From Anisakis pegreffii (lineage: Eukaryota; Nematoda; Chromadorea; Rhabditida; Anisakidae): 64,000 nucleotides of DNA. Each line of letters opens with the position of its first letter. Position 1 is the stretch's first letter. Where the stretch lies: positions 49,780-113,779 of the forward strand of contig JAPYMA010000658.1 in assembly GCA_035041965.1 (NCBI GenBank), given 5' to 3'. Made by a program: the position numbers and the translations under genes. Positions 34,683-46,400 of the stretch are shown here, piece by piece. Below the pieces are notes generated by a model. That model saw only the letters and a list, made by a program, of their open reading frames with translations. It was not told the origin of the DNA and searched no databases.

Positions 34683-37600
34683 GTCAGTCCTCGTATTCAA
34701 CCGTTGAACAAACAGCACATTCTCAAAACTGGTAGTTATGTGTTGTATATTATGAGATGTCTTCGAATCAGTAATTCTGCGTCATTCTCATTCGCGTCAC
34801 AATGTGCAAACAACTCGAAAGTACCGCTCATCGCAGTCTATTTCTATATTCCAGGTTGGTTCATTTTTTGGAAATTCCATTTTTTTAAAACTTATTTATT
34901 GAAATGAGATCGATAGGCGAATGATATTATTAACGATAATACAATGATTTTTTGCAACAGAATGATTTTTCATTTATTTTTCACTCATACTACAATTTAC
35001 AATACGATACCGTAATCACTCCAATAATGATTACCGTATATAATTACAGTTTGACTACGATTTGATCACAATAATATGACAGTGAAATTCTAATCTGATA
35101 TCATTCTAATTTTCGGTAATATTCGCTTTCTCGAAAAATTTCAAACCAATAATATTCATGCGAAATGTGCGAATAAAATTGACGTGAGCATTTTTTCATT
35201 CAGAAAACCACAATCTGCCACAACGTGTCTTCGCTTTGGAAGGCTTAAAGGAGTTGAAGGATTCAATGAATGAGCTGAAAGTGAAATTGTTGTGTGTGAA
35301 AGAGAAAAATTACACGGAAACACTGAAAGAGGTGCATAAATTGACGGATAATGCGTGTGAAGTGGTCATCGATGCGGCCTATTTGAGAAACGATCGAGAT
35401 TTCGAGGACTCTCTAAATGATCAATTGATTAAATCGTGCAGAAGACTGACCCGTGTTGAAGCGAATGTTTCTGTTCCAGTTAATGTTCGTAGTTATTTAT
35501 TCATTCATTTTTCCAATTTTACTATTACATATTTGTTTTTCAAAAATTTCCCACAAACGAACCACCAAAGATATCCTATGCTGGGGTATTGAAAAAGGAG
35601 GAATTTATATCAGTCACCAGAAATTTTCATTTGCATGAATTTATCACCCATTCAACTGATCAAAATTGTAAGACTCAAATTTCTTCTTGAAAAAATAGCT
35701 ACAAAAATAAGTCTTCCATAATCCATTTTGAACTGTTCGCTCATAATTTTATTGCTGCGATCGTTTCATTCACTCAACTAATTCTTCAGGTGTCGAGTAA
35801 TCAACAGGAATTTGGCGCAAGAACATTGCGTCCAAAAGTATGGCAGTATGTGAAGGCAATGATGAAGGAAAAATGGGAAGACGTACCAACAGAGCCATGC
35901 AAAGACTGGAAGAAGTCTGTTTTATGCTATAGAAATAGTTTTTCAGATGAAGCATAGTTTGATGTGAAGAGTCCGTTCGGTTTGACCAGAAACTGTAAGA
36001 ATCACGATTGGTTCCTACAAAAAAAAACTGAATCAAAAATTAAGAAATTCAGAGCACAGTTCATGAATTCATTCGAATGAAATTCGATAAAATCAAGCGT
36101 GGAAAAATGTTACCGAAGAAAAAATACTTCCTAAAAATGGATGGAAATTTCACACAAATCGACGCAACGACGAACATTTGATTTCCATATTCTGAAATTG
36201 GTTTTTTCAAGACTCGTAAAAGCTGACGATTTGAAAGAAATGGATTTGGAAGCTGAACTAAAGAAAGCCGAAAGCGAGTGTAAATCGGATAGCGGTCTAA
36301 CGGGTGGTGAGAAGGCAGCAAAGAAAATGCTGGACTTCTTCATTACAAATCGACTGGTCAATTATCATCCCGGAAGGTTGTTGTTTTCATTTACTGAATT
36401 GTTGTTCATCATTTTAAATCATTGTTCGAATCTTTCAACTTATATTTGTTTTCGAATTTTTCCCATTTTAAAAACAATTCTCATTCGTTCCCGTGAGTAT
36501 TCTTTCTTTTGTTTTCAAACGACCCTACAGATTTATATGAAATCACTTTTATGGATTGATTAATAAATTTTGCAAAGTAAGAATCAAATTCTCGTTTCCG
36601 TATTGCTCATATACCCTGGAAGTGAGTCTTTCTGGTTTTTTAGTGTGTTCATACTCGGCACATGTCGTCGTCTCGAAACATTTCAGCAAATTTCATTGAG
36701 TGTAGAAGGTTATCGAATTTATACAATTGATGTAGGAATTTTTATACGACATTTCAGGAATGTTCCCGGTAGCAAATATCAGAGTGTATTGTCGCCATAT
36801 CTGCATTTTGGGATGCTCAGCACGATAGAAACTATTAAACGTGCTAAAGAAGGCAAAGCAGCAAAACACCCGATAGGTTTGTGACACAAACATAAATATT
36901 TCCATTATAATGAATTCAATTACAACTGTAAATTCTTCATGTTTACAATGGCTGGTGCATAACAGTATCTGATTCATTGTCAATAATCAATTTTATTTTA
37001 GATTCCTTCATTGAGGAATTATTGGTGAGACGTGATCTGGCGCATAATTTCGTGTATTACGCTCGTAAGAACTATGATTCGGTGATTTTCGTGATGTTCA
37101 TTGATTTTATTTGCTGTTTTTCTTCCCAAAGTACTGTCAGCATTCATATTAGGAAGGGCGCCGATCTAAAGTGAAACTGGCAACATTAATACAACTGGCC
37201 ATATGAAATGAGCTCTGAAGAAAGTCTCTCTCTGAAGGATTGCGTAGAATAATTTTTGCGCTATTGTAAACTCCTAGTGGAAAATTGGAAAGAATAGAAA
37301 AGAATTTTGGTTTTTACGTTCTAGAATTTTGGAATAAGCAGTCATTAGTATCAGAATAGTGACGTATTGAAGTAATAGCTTGATGAAGTGTTTGAATGTT
37401 TGAATAAGTGATGATATTTCAGTTGGATAGCTTGCCGGATTGGGCGAAGAAAACGTTAAAAGAGCATAGGAATGATAAACGTGAATATGTGTACAGTTAT
37501 GAGGAGCTGGAGAATGCGAAAACTCACGATGTGTATTGGAATGCAGCACAATTGGAGATGATTCATACCAATAAGGTTATCCTTATCCATAATATTCCAT

Positions 37601-39124
37601 TTTATATTTACTTCATGATTGTATTGATCTATTCTAATTGTAACGGTTATGGATAATTCCTCCGAACTAGTGATTTGCATTAGAAGGGGGAGTGCTAGTA
37701 ATCACTGGAACTTTGAGAGCTGATCATCATTTGTGGAGCGAATCATGCTCTGCTGTAAAGCGGTGAAAATGATCCGTGCCCACTGATAGTGAGAAAAACT
37801 TCACACGCTTTAAGATCTGTAACTGTTAGCCGTCAACATAGGAAAGGCTGTCCTAATATCATCAACTCTGTGATTAATTAAAAACGTTTATTATCACTCA
37901 AGTTCAGATTATTCAGTCACAAGCAAATATTATTTGATTTGTTATGATGAAAATAAAGTGTTCATTTCCTACGGTATCGTTACAGTGATAGCGATAACAT
38001 TGACTATTATTTTCATTGTTAGATGCATGGTTATATGCGGATGTATTGGGGTAAAAAAGTTATCGAATGGACACCAGACTATGAGACAGCGTATAAATTC
38101 TTGATCGAACAAAACGACAAATATGAATTGGATGGACGTGATCCGAATGGTTACACGGGTGTGATGTGGAATTTTGGATTGCACGATCGAGCGCATGCGG
38201 TAATTCATGTTTTCCTTGCTTTGATTTTCACATTTTAAGAAGCATATTCAAGTAGACAAGTTGGAAACCGAAAATATAATTTCGCTCATATTCAATATCT
38301 TATTACATTTATGCCATTGTGTTACATTTGCATTTAAAAACGTAATCGTTTGTTTGCAATCGTTTCTGTTCAATTCTGGAATATTTCAGGAAAGAGCTGT
38401 ATTCGGTAAGCTGCGTTTCATGAATGCTGAAGGTTTACATCGCAAATACAAAAAAACCATCGGTGACTGGGTCAGATTCAATTACAAGTTGGCTGGTCGT
38501 AAGGTTGATGGTCCTGTTGAACCACCGAAGAAGAAAGCGACTAATCAAAAAGGAATTGGCGGATGGGTTAAGTCCACTAACAAAGAGAGCAGTGAAAGTA
38601 AGAAGAAACCGGGAAAGCGGGCCAAAGTTGAATCTGAGGAAGACGAAGAAGAAGGATTGGATCTATCAGAGGATAGCGAGACTTCTCCAAAAGTTAGCTC
38701 ATCGAAGCGAAAAAAGCCGGTAAGAGGCACTCAAGCCGCGAAGAAGCCAACGAAAGAGGCGAAGGTTGAATTGGAATCTGAATCCGAGGAAGAAGAGTTG
38801 GATCTATCGGAAGATAGCGACTCTGCAGAAGATTTATCGAAAAGCGACTCTGCAGAAGATTTATCGAAGAGCGACACTTCTGTAGAAGTTAATTTATCGA
38901 AGCGAAAGTTACCGGTAAGAAAAACTCGAACCGTGAAGAAAGCAACAAAACAAGCCAAGGTCGAATTGGAATCTGAATCGAATGAATCTGAGGAAAGCGA
39001 TGAGCAAGATTTGGATCAATCGTATAATGACGAAGAAGGAAAATCTCCAAAGTCTCCAAAAGTCGTCTCACCAAAGCAAAAAAAGCCAGTCACAAGCACT
39101 CGTCGCAGTGCTAGAACCAAATAA
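34680..39124 (+). CDS. phr: Class II CPD photolyase with long charged C-terminal tail, nine exons, 669 aa
   Basis: The exons are 34680-34854, 35204-35484, 35790-35914, 36212-36376, 36758-36876, 37002-37081, 37423-37575, 38023-38199 and 38390-39124. The phases agree; the 35914/36212 junction is the least certain. The enzyme would use FAD and light to split cyclobutane pyrimidine dimers in DNA. Class II motifs appear in order: RIQPLN, TGSYVLY (residue ~20), [49 protein letters not shown], the long [22 protein letters not shown] stretch, [20 protein letters not shown] and [12 protein letters not shown]. The catalytic core ends near residue 459. The remaining ~210 residues are low-complexity: three repeats alternating acidic ([17 protein letters not shown]) and basic (SKRKKPVR) parts, ending RRSARTK, probably with nuclear localisation signals. 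An AATAAA overlaps the stop codon. Confidence 0.95.
38821..38877 (+). repeat. Short direct duplication within the photolyase tail
   Basis: The block 'TCTGCAGAAGATTTATCGAA' occurs twice in tandem, 27 bases apart. It encodes SAEDLSKSD twice. This is a small in-frame expansion inside the second of the three larger tail repeats. Confidence 0.85.
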
Positions 39125-41024
39125 AATTGCTTATCTTTTGCTTCGATTAGGGCGGATTAGCCTCTTCTATTAGCTTCCCATGAAAATGGCTTCAATTTCA
39201 GGATTTTTTGTTGAATTAGTTGCATTCATCAGAAGTTTAGTGTCGTGTCGTATGAGAAATGCGACGTTTCTGTTTTTCTGACTTCCCCCGTTTTCTTGCA
39301 ACTGAATTTCCTTTGGTCTTTTTCTGCAATCCGTTAGAGTCAGTTGCGAATCTTTTAGTGAGCGATTTTTTGATTTTTTCACAATTTGTCCTGATGAATT
39401 TCCCTCACATTTTTTGCGAACTTTAATATAATTTCCATTTTCAACACTTAAGCTTCTGTTGAATTATCATTTTTGTAACAGATTGACTGCAATATTGCGG
39501 ATTTGTTTTCGCGTTGTTATCGTCAAACGATTACCTCTCTAATAGTGTATTGTGTTTTCTTCTGAAAATTTTTTAAAATTGATAAGTTTTAATGATCTGA
39601 TGTGTGCTTTTTCAAAGAATCGCGAACATTTTGCAAATTTTATTCAATTTTTGATGTTTGTTTAATATATTCAAGTTTCGCATCTCATTTTGATTTAGTG
39701 TATGCACCTCATTGTTCCGCACTATCGTATCTCTCGTATAACTTTGTGCTCATTCAGTGAAATTCATCAATCTACCTCATTCATGTCTAATGGATATATA
39801 TTCTCTGCGATGATTCTCGAAAATAGCTCAGGAATTCTTGAACAATCAAAAAAATGTTTTGAACAACAAAAAATTGTATTCATTTTCTCCTTTCAGTTTG
39901 TATCAATCGTTAATTTGATTTTGTATGTAACTGTTCACTGTAACTGTATTTCCTTTATAATTCGACTCTGTCATTTTTTTTGTTTCAGTAATCTTAACAT
40001 TGAATATACCTTTAAAACGCTCCATATAATGATTCGTTTGTGTTTAATTTATCTCATTGTCAGCTTATCTACCTCAGCATCAATCAGTCTTCATGCTATC
40101 ATTTGGCTTTGAAAAGGACAAGAATCGTTCTACTGATGAGGGTTTCAGGGGAGAATTCTGTTCGTAATTTGATGATAGCATCAAGGCTGATTGCTTTTGA
40201 TGAACCTTTGCAAGGCATGAAATTAGCACATGTAGGTAACTGTCATAGATGCTACCTCTTCTCGAATGTTCAGTTTAATTCATTTTTACGGAAATTTAGA
40301 TCAGTCCTTCCCTCTTCCATCTATTTGGAGAATTTTGGAAATTGTGCTGTGCTACATGTTTTCATGCAAGCTCTTGTGTTCGATTCTGCCGTTCATTATC
40401 ATAAATTTCCTTAAGTATCAAAATATTCACATCAGCTAACCAAATCTTTGTAATAATATTGTTAATCCTTACAATGACCTCGATCGTTTTTATCTTTCAA
40501 GCCATCTCTTTCATATTAATAAACTATGTACACAATTTTTTATTCGTTAGCATATGATATTCATGTGTTTCACACACGTAAACCATTATCGATTTAGCAA
40601 TCTCGTAGTGATGCGAAGTTAATTGAGTATATCTTTGATCAGCCTCTTCTTTTTCGCATGTTAAAGTTGAATTCCGGATTGATACGAGATGTCAGTCTTT
40701 GGCTTCTTCGGCGATTCGCATTGAATTTGACATAAAACTGCTTATGATTCGTCCAGAATTAAGATAGTTTAGGTTAGGAGTTCTTCAGAAATACAATTTA
40801 TAATGAATGCATCTACCAAGATCAGCAGAAAGTGATAACCAATCGCAAGCTGAAGAATCTTTGAAATCGATCTCTTTTGGCTATCGTTCGAACTCTGTAC
40901 AGATAATAAAAACACCTCAGGTCACAACAACATTTGTTGGTTCAACAGGAAGATAAAAAGCATTTGGTAGATTGGAACGAGCCAAAAAAAGATTTGGAAA
41001 AGTACATCGGTTTTTTCTTAACGG
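39125..41024. other. Intergenic region; imperfect inverted repeat at 40077-40202
   Basis: No gene is supported; frames at 39702-40112 and 40040-40414 have no domain or exon partners. The segments 40077-40102 and 40172-40202 are imperfect reverse complements (CATCAATCAGTCTTCATGCT against AGCATCAAGGCTGATTGCTT), giving a small fold-back. Confidence 0.45.
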
Positions 41025-41819
41025 ATGGATGAAGGAGGACAGTCGTCTGATGCTAATGTGCGACCGAAATTCGTGCCGAATACAAAGCGAACGTTTTGGA
41101 GTAGTCGATTTTGGTATAACTTAGTTTATTACAAACGAAGGTTTAGATATCGTACGTCGACAACGGTTGTGAGTGCGATTGCGTTATACATTATTGGGTT
41201 AGTTTTGGAAATTATATGGAAATTTAGGGATGCATTGAAGAGGTTTTGTTGAATATTCGTAATCAACAAAACTTATGTAATTTACGTTGTTGAAGTGAAG
41301 CGAATTCTTGAATTGAATTACGGATGATAGAATCTTTAAAATGGTGAAAGAACTTCTTTTTCTGCAGTTGAAGTGCCGCTTTTCGCCTTTAGTGAAAAGG
41401 CTTATTTGGTAAACGCACGTGAATGAGCACAATTTGTTCGAAATTCGAAATTCTCGTTATCTCACAGCAAAAGAGATTAGGAAAAGATTGTGTCGAAAAA
41501 CTGCATTCATCACAAGTATAAAGTATATATTGTAAAAACCTCAAATATATATTTAAAAAACCTCAAATATATATTTGAAAAATATTCAAAAAACCTCAAA
41601 TATAAAAAAATGAAACCTCAAATAGATCGTAAGCAGTTTTGAGAATACGCTTTCAGTTACAATGTGTTGGTGAGGCAATGGAAAGGTGCCGATCATCCGG
41701 TGAATCGTTTCAACTGGCGTTTGAAAGAGAAACGCGGTGAATTAGATGAGGATTTGTTGAGGAAGAAAGATGTTGTTACTAGATACTACCGTTCTCGAAT
41801 TGCTGGACATGAACCTTAA
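41025..41819 (+). CDS. Small single-pass membrane protein, two exons, 111 aa
   Basis: Exon 1 (41025-41197) ends at GG|GTTAGT in phase 2. Exon 2 (41657-41819) begins after TTTCAG with one base completing a Gly codon. The protein has a polar start (MDEGGQSSDANVRPKF) and an aromatic/basic segment (RFWYNLVYYKRRFRYR). A short hydrophobic helix (TTVVSAIALYIIGYNVLV) follows, then a charged tail (RLKEKRGELDEDLLRKKDVV) ending YYRSRIAGHEP. The length and layout resemble small mitochondrial inner-membrane or assembly subunits, but I do not recognise the family. If exon 1 is read through instead, the frame runs to 41252 and gives a shorter product. Confidence 0.6.
41515..41632. repeat. Short tandem AT-rich repeat in an intron
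   Basis: The motif 'AAACCTCAAATATATATTT' recurs four times with variation inside the intron of the small membrane-protein gene. Confidence 0.8.
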
Positions 41820-43461
41820 TAATTGATCTGTTTAGCGATAATAATTTTGTTACTTGTTTAGTGTTAAATTGATCCGTGCCAATTGTTATGGTTAGCTTTA
41901 GGGAGTATACTCTGTATAATACTGTTGGAATCATTGTGATTTTTGAATTTATCACTCCACTTATATATAATAATTTGCCCAAAAACTGTTGGTATTGGAA
42001 AAAAAGGATCTTTGGAATCCAAACACTCGTTCGTGAGTGCGGAGCCATGGATGTTGTTCGTAAATAATAATTTGATTGAAAGGGTGAATAACTTGTGAAT
42101 TTTGCTCATTTAGAAATCGCTGATTATAATTTGGTTCAATTGATTATTGAGGGTTCGTCAAGCCAGTCACTCGCATATGCTCAGAGATTGTGGTTAATGA
42201 GGTATACTGGCCCAAGAGCCCAAATTTCTTGTTTTAGGCTGCTACTAGTATATGTTACTCAAAAGAAACCGTTTGATGAATAGGTTCGTTAGGTCGTGAT
42301 TTACGCTTAGAAATCCGTAGTCCTGAAAAAGAAACGGCTCAAGTCATAGATACAGGACTGTGGATTCCAATTTTGAAAAATAACAATGTAACATTGTATT
42401 TGTTATTTGTTTGTTTTGTTTAGATGCAGTGAAATAAACTATTCCTTCAAAGTTTCTCCAATTTTGCTTCAATTCATCGCCTTAATTCATTCAACCTTCA
42501 AACATGGATCACACTTTTGAATTCAAATCATTTGCTGAAACGACCATCCAGTTCAATTGGCAAATCTTATTTCATGATAGGTGGAGATCAGCTTCAATTC
42601 TACTTGCTTGATGCATAATATTGATCAGTTGGGCTATCGAATAACGCTTGTGGTGGAGGTGGTTACGGGAAATGAGCCATTTTTTGAACTGTTCCACTGA
42701 GTAGAGGCGATAAAATCTATTTTGTGGTTGAAGCGATAAGATGAAATTAGCAAGGCAATAAATAATAAATTGATGTATTTGGTTACACACAAACAAACAA
42801 TGAAACAAACAACATTAAACACGCGGACGTTAACTGATAAATAGTGAATGGGCAAATGTACGCAGTGATAATCATGAAAAACAAAACAATGAGAATGACT
42901 AAACAATTTGGTCCTGATCGACTAAATTGACTAAATTTATCGGCGCTTACACCACCGGATCATCAGTCTTTTCATGAAATCTTCAGCGTTTCAACGAACT
43001 CGTCTTGTAAATGAACTCAAGTTTAGACGTTCACCTATAGACTCAGAAGAATGTTTTCTCAGCACGCAATTAAAACTTAGCGAAATAGCAAATATATTTA
43101 ATGAATTATTTCTAATCTTAACGCATACTCATTAGAACAATCGCACTGCAGATAATCACAGATTTTCGTGCAAAATTGATCACACTTTCACAATTCTGCA
43201 CACATTTCCAAAATATTTCCTTACAGTTTTCAGCATCAGCCATGGACTGAGTTCGAAACTGAGCTCGAACTAAGCACAGGCTTCAACTCCGACTCAGATT
43301 TAAGTTTAAGCGTTTGCTGGACAATTTACAATAGGTTGTGAGTTCCTCCTCAAAATTTGAAAGGCCTTTCTTGAATTCTGAAAATTATGATTAGAATACC
43401 TTGAAAATAGGATATTTCGATGCTAAATCTGCATAACAGATACTTTCAGTGGACAAGTGAA
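41820..43461. other. No supported gene
   Basis: Spacer between the + strand membrane-protein gene and the 3' end of the minus-strand gene. Frames on both strands are short and without features. Confidence 0.4.
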
Positions 43462-46400
43462 TCATATAACTAAAGACATTCGAGCTGAGATTTGTTTTGG
43501 AGTTGATTTCTTAATTTTAGTGAACGTTTGTTCATTACTAGTGCTTTTAATTCTATTGTTGTTACTGTTGCTGTCATTATTTCCGTTGATATTTCTATTG
43601 TTATCACTGATACTATCATTACTACTTGTATTATTACAATTGATAACATCACTATTATTAGTATTACTATTGTTAATGTCACAATTGTTTCCAGTCTTAT
43701 TTTTACTCTTATTCTTATTTCTATTATTACGGTTATTATTCTGGTTGTTATTGTTTGTGCTATTATCGTTGCTATTAGAGTTATCATTAGTTGTATTATT
43801 ATTAATATTATTGCTATTATTATTGTTTTTATGATTATTTTTATTAGTGTTATGGTGACAATTTTTTCTGTTATTGTTTGTTTTCGTACCATCAATTCTA
43901 GTCAGTGATGATGGTTTACCCCTTAACGGAATCTGAGCGGATGACGACATTCGAGACGATATAAAATCCTCAATCGCCGGCGAGATAATCGTAGAGTTAT
44001 CGTTATCATCAAAGTCAAAGTGATTGAATCGGTATCGATTGTTGCTGTTATTATTACTGTCATGAGAGTTGTTGAAAATGTGATCTTCGTTCAGTGAAAT
44101 TGACATTCGATGCGGTTGTGAGCAGTTTGTTGTGGCATTGGAAGACTCCTCTTCAGCAAAACGAAATCCAGCGTTCAAATACGAGAATCCATGTCGTTGA
44201 TTCTTATCGCTCGTACTACGTCGACGAATCAACGAGGATGGTTTCCAAAGACGACGTCTGAAATGCTCATGCATCTTTATAAATACGTACCATTACTAGT
44301 AAAAGCATTATTTTGATTTCATCAGCCTGATGGTTTAGAGTTATTATGATTAGTACGATTGTGCTAGTGATCTCTTAGAAAATATCGACTGGGTTTAACC
44401 AATACCTAATATAGCTGAATGGATAAGTCAAACGTGAATCTGAACCCGAGTGTTGAACCTGAAACTACTAACCCCAATGCAAAAATCAAGATAGAAACGG
44501 AAATTTTAAGTGGTGGACACCTTTATCTTCCTTCGCACACACCATCACATGGATTTGCGATCAGCTTTGTAAATTGTCAACTTTTCGATTGATCTAGTTC
44601 AGTGGTTCTCACGTTCGAGTGCTCCATTACCCCTTTTGATGATTTGGTAAGCCGCCGTTACCCCCACTCCCTCCCAGGCAACCCTAAATTACCGAAAACG
44701 GGTAATTTCACTTCCAATGAGAATTGCTGTTATACATCGTTGTGTTGCTTATTATTGCAATAGATTATGATTGCATGAAAAGCTATTGTCTATGACACGC
44801 TCACTTCAAACTGATTCAGATGGATTCTCATTCTTTTCAGACGTGTTGTATTCGCTCTCATAGCTATTGCATGCGAATACCGTTCTCTTCATCAGTTTTT
44901 CTCATTCATTTCGTCTCATTTCACTTCACAGTTCGAATCAATTTCTCATTCAGTAGCATATACTATTTACTGAATGCGTTGACGAGTGTTGACAATCGAA
45001 GTCAACAATACAACAATTGAATTGAATTGCTCAACAGTCAAACGATCAATTATAGAGTGTATTTGATAGAATGAGAATCTGACTTCAATTGTTGAATGAA
45101 ATGAATGAGAAATTAGCAAAAGAAAACACTTTCAGTGATAAAAGCTATGAGAGCGACTATAACAGCAAGGAAAAGAATGAAAACCCTATTAAAACGACTG
45201 GAAACCCTGTTAGCCGAGTTAAAAAACACCATCACAATGGCGTTCAATCAAAATATAACAACTGCATGAAATATTAATTTCCCGACCTCCTCCATTACCC
45301 CTTGACACCTCCAAATTACCCAAAATGGGTACTTTCCCCTATGAGAACCACTGATCTAGTTGGTTCAAGTGATCCAGTTATCAGGTAAAATCTCACGTCT
45401 GATTGAAAGATTCATCGATCATGAAGCAACTTCAACAAAAGACCGATTCTATAGCAGATTACATTTTAAATTTATCAATGGGATTTATTGTCTTCTTATT
45501 CTTTTATTTCATTTTCATTTGAAATCTATGAAAGAATCGCAATCAGAGTGTCTTCAACGAAAAACCGGTAAGTCGGAGGGGGAGGAAAAAGGAGAGGTCG
45601 TGCTATCGAATTTTCATGTTGTTGATATAGGTTACGATGAGTGTAGTCTTGTGATGTTGCCTACGTAAAGTGTTTTGAGTGTTGTTTTAATGGTGATGAT
45701 GAGGAGTACAACTTGATAAAGATGCATATATCCATCCCTGTGGATTAGGGATTATCTCGAAAGTCTGTTGTGCTCTTTGCGTTGTGAAACACTTTTTGAA
45801 TTATTGACAATTGCGGAAAATTGATGGTGCTGAAGCAATTCGCTAAAAATGCTCGTTCGAATGGAAGGGTGTCATCAAAAGTTTCCTAACGTCAAGCACA
45901 AGCTTATTCATCTGAAATACTTCCCTGGGAGGCAGGATGAAGCTAATGGCCAATCAGATCCCAAGGGTCACTTCAAGTACCTCAAACATTGACGAGTGTT
46001 TACGCTGCAATTCACGTTCAACCACATTCCGTAATTTGTCAACACTCTATCAACAAAGCCAATTTTCTTGCACACTTTTAAGACCACCCAATAAAAGTGG
46101 TTAAGGATATTTCAGCTGAAAGTGACAAGGTTCGAAGGGTTTTTCCAATCCAATGCTAAAGGCTTTTATTTTCGAGTTTTAAACCTCGAAAAGTATTGAA
46201 AATGTTCAAAAAATAACTGAATTCCCCGAAGATCGCGGAAAAATGATAGTTTCTTTGGATGACGATCAATTGCGACAATGAAACATCATTTTTCGTTGTC
46301 TTCACATCCAGGTCACTTCAACTCTGCGACGTCGGGCAATCGATCAACTCCAGAAAAATGGACACTTTCAGTCATATTATTCAAATATGAACTTCACAGA

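Noticed and set aside
43457..43834. Leu-rich 125-codon + strand frame, like a multi-pass membrane protein
   Set aside because: It is the reverse of a low-complexity AAY tract that fits in phase as the last exon of the minus-strand gene.
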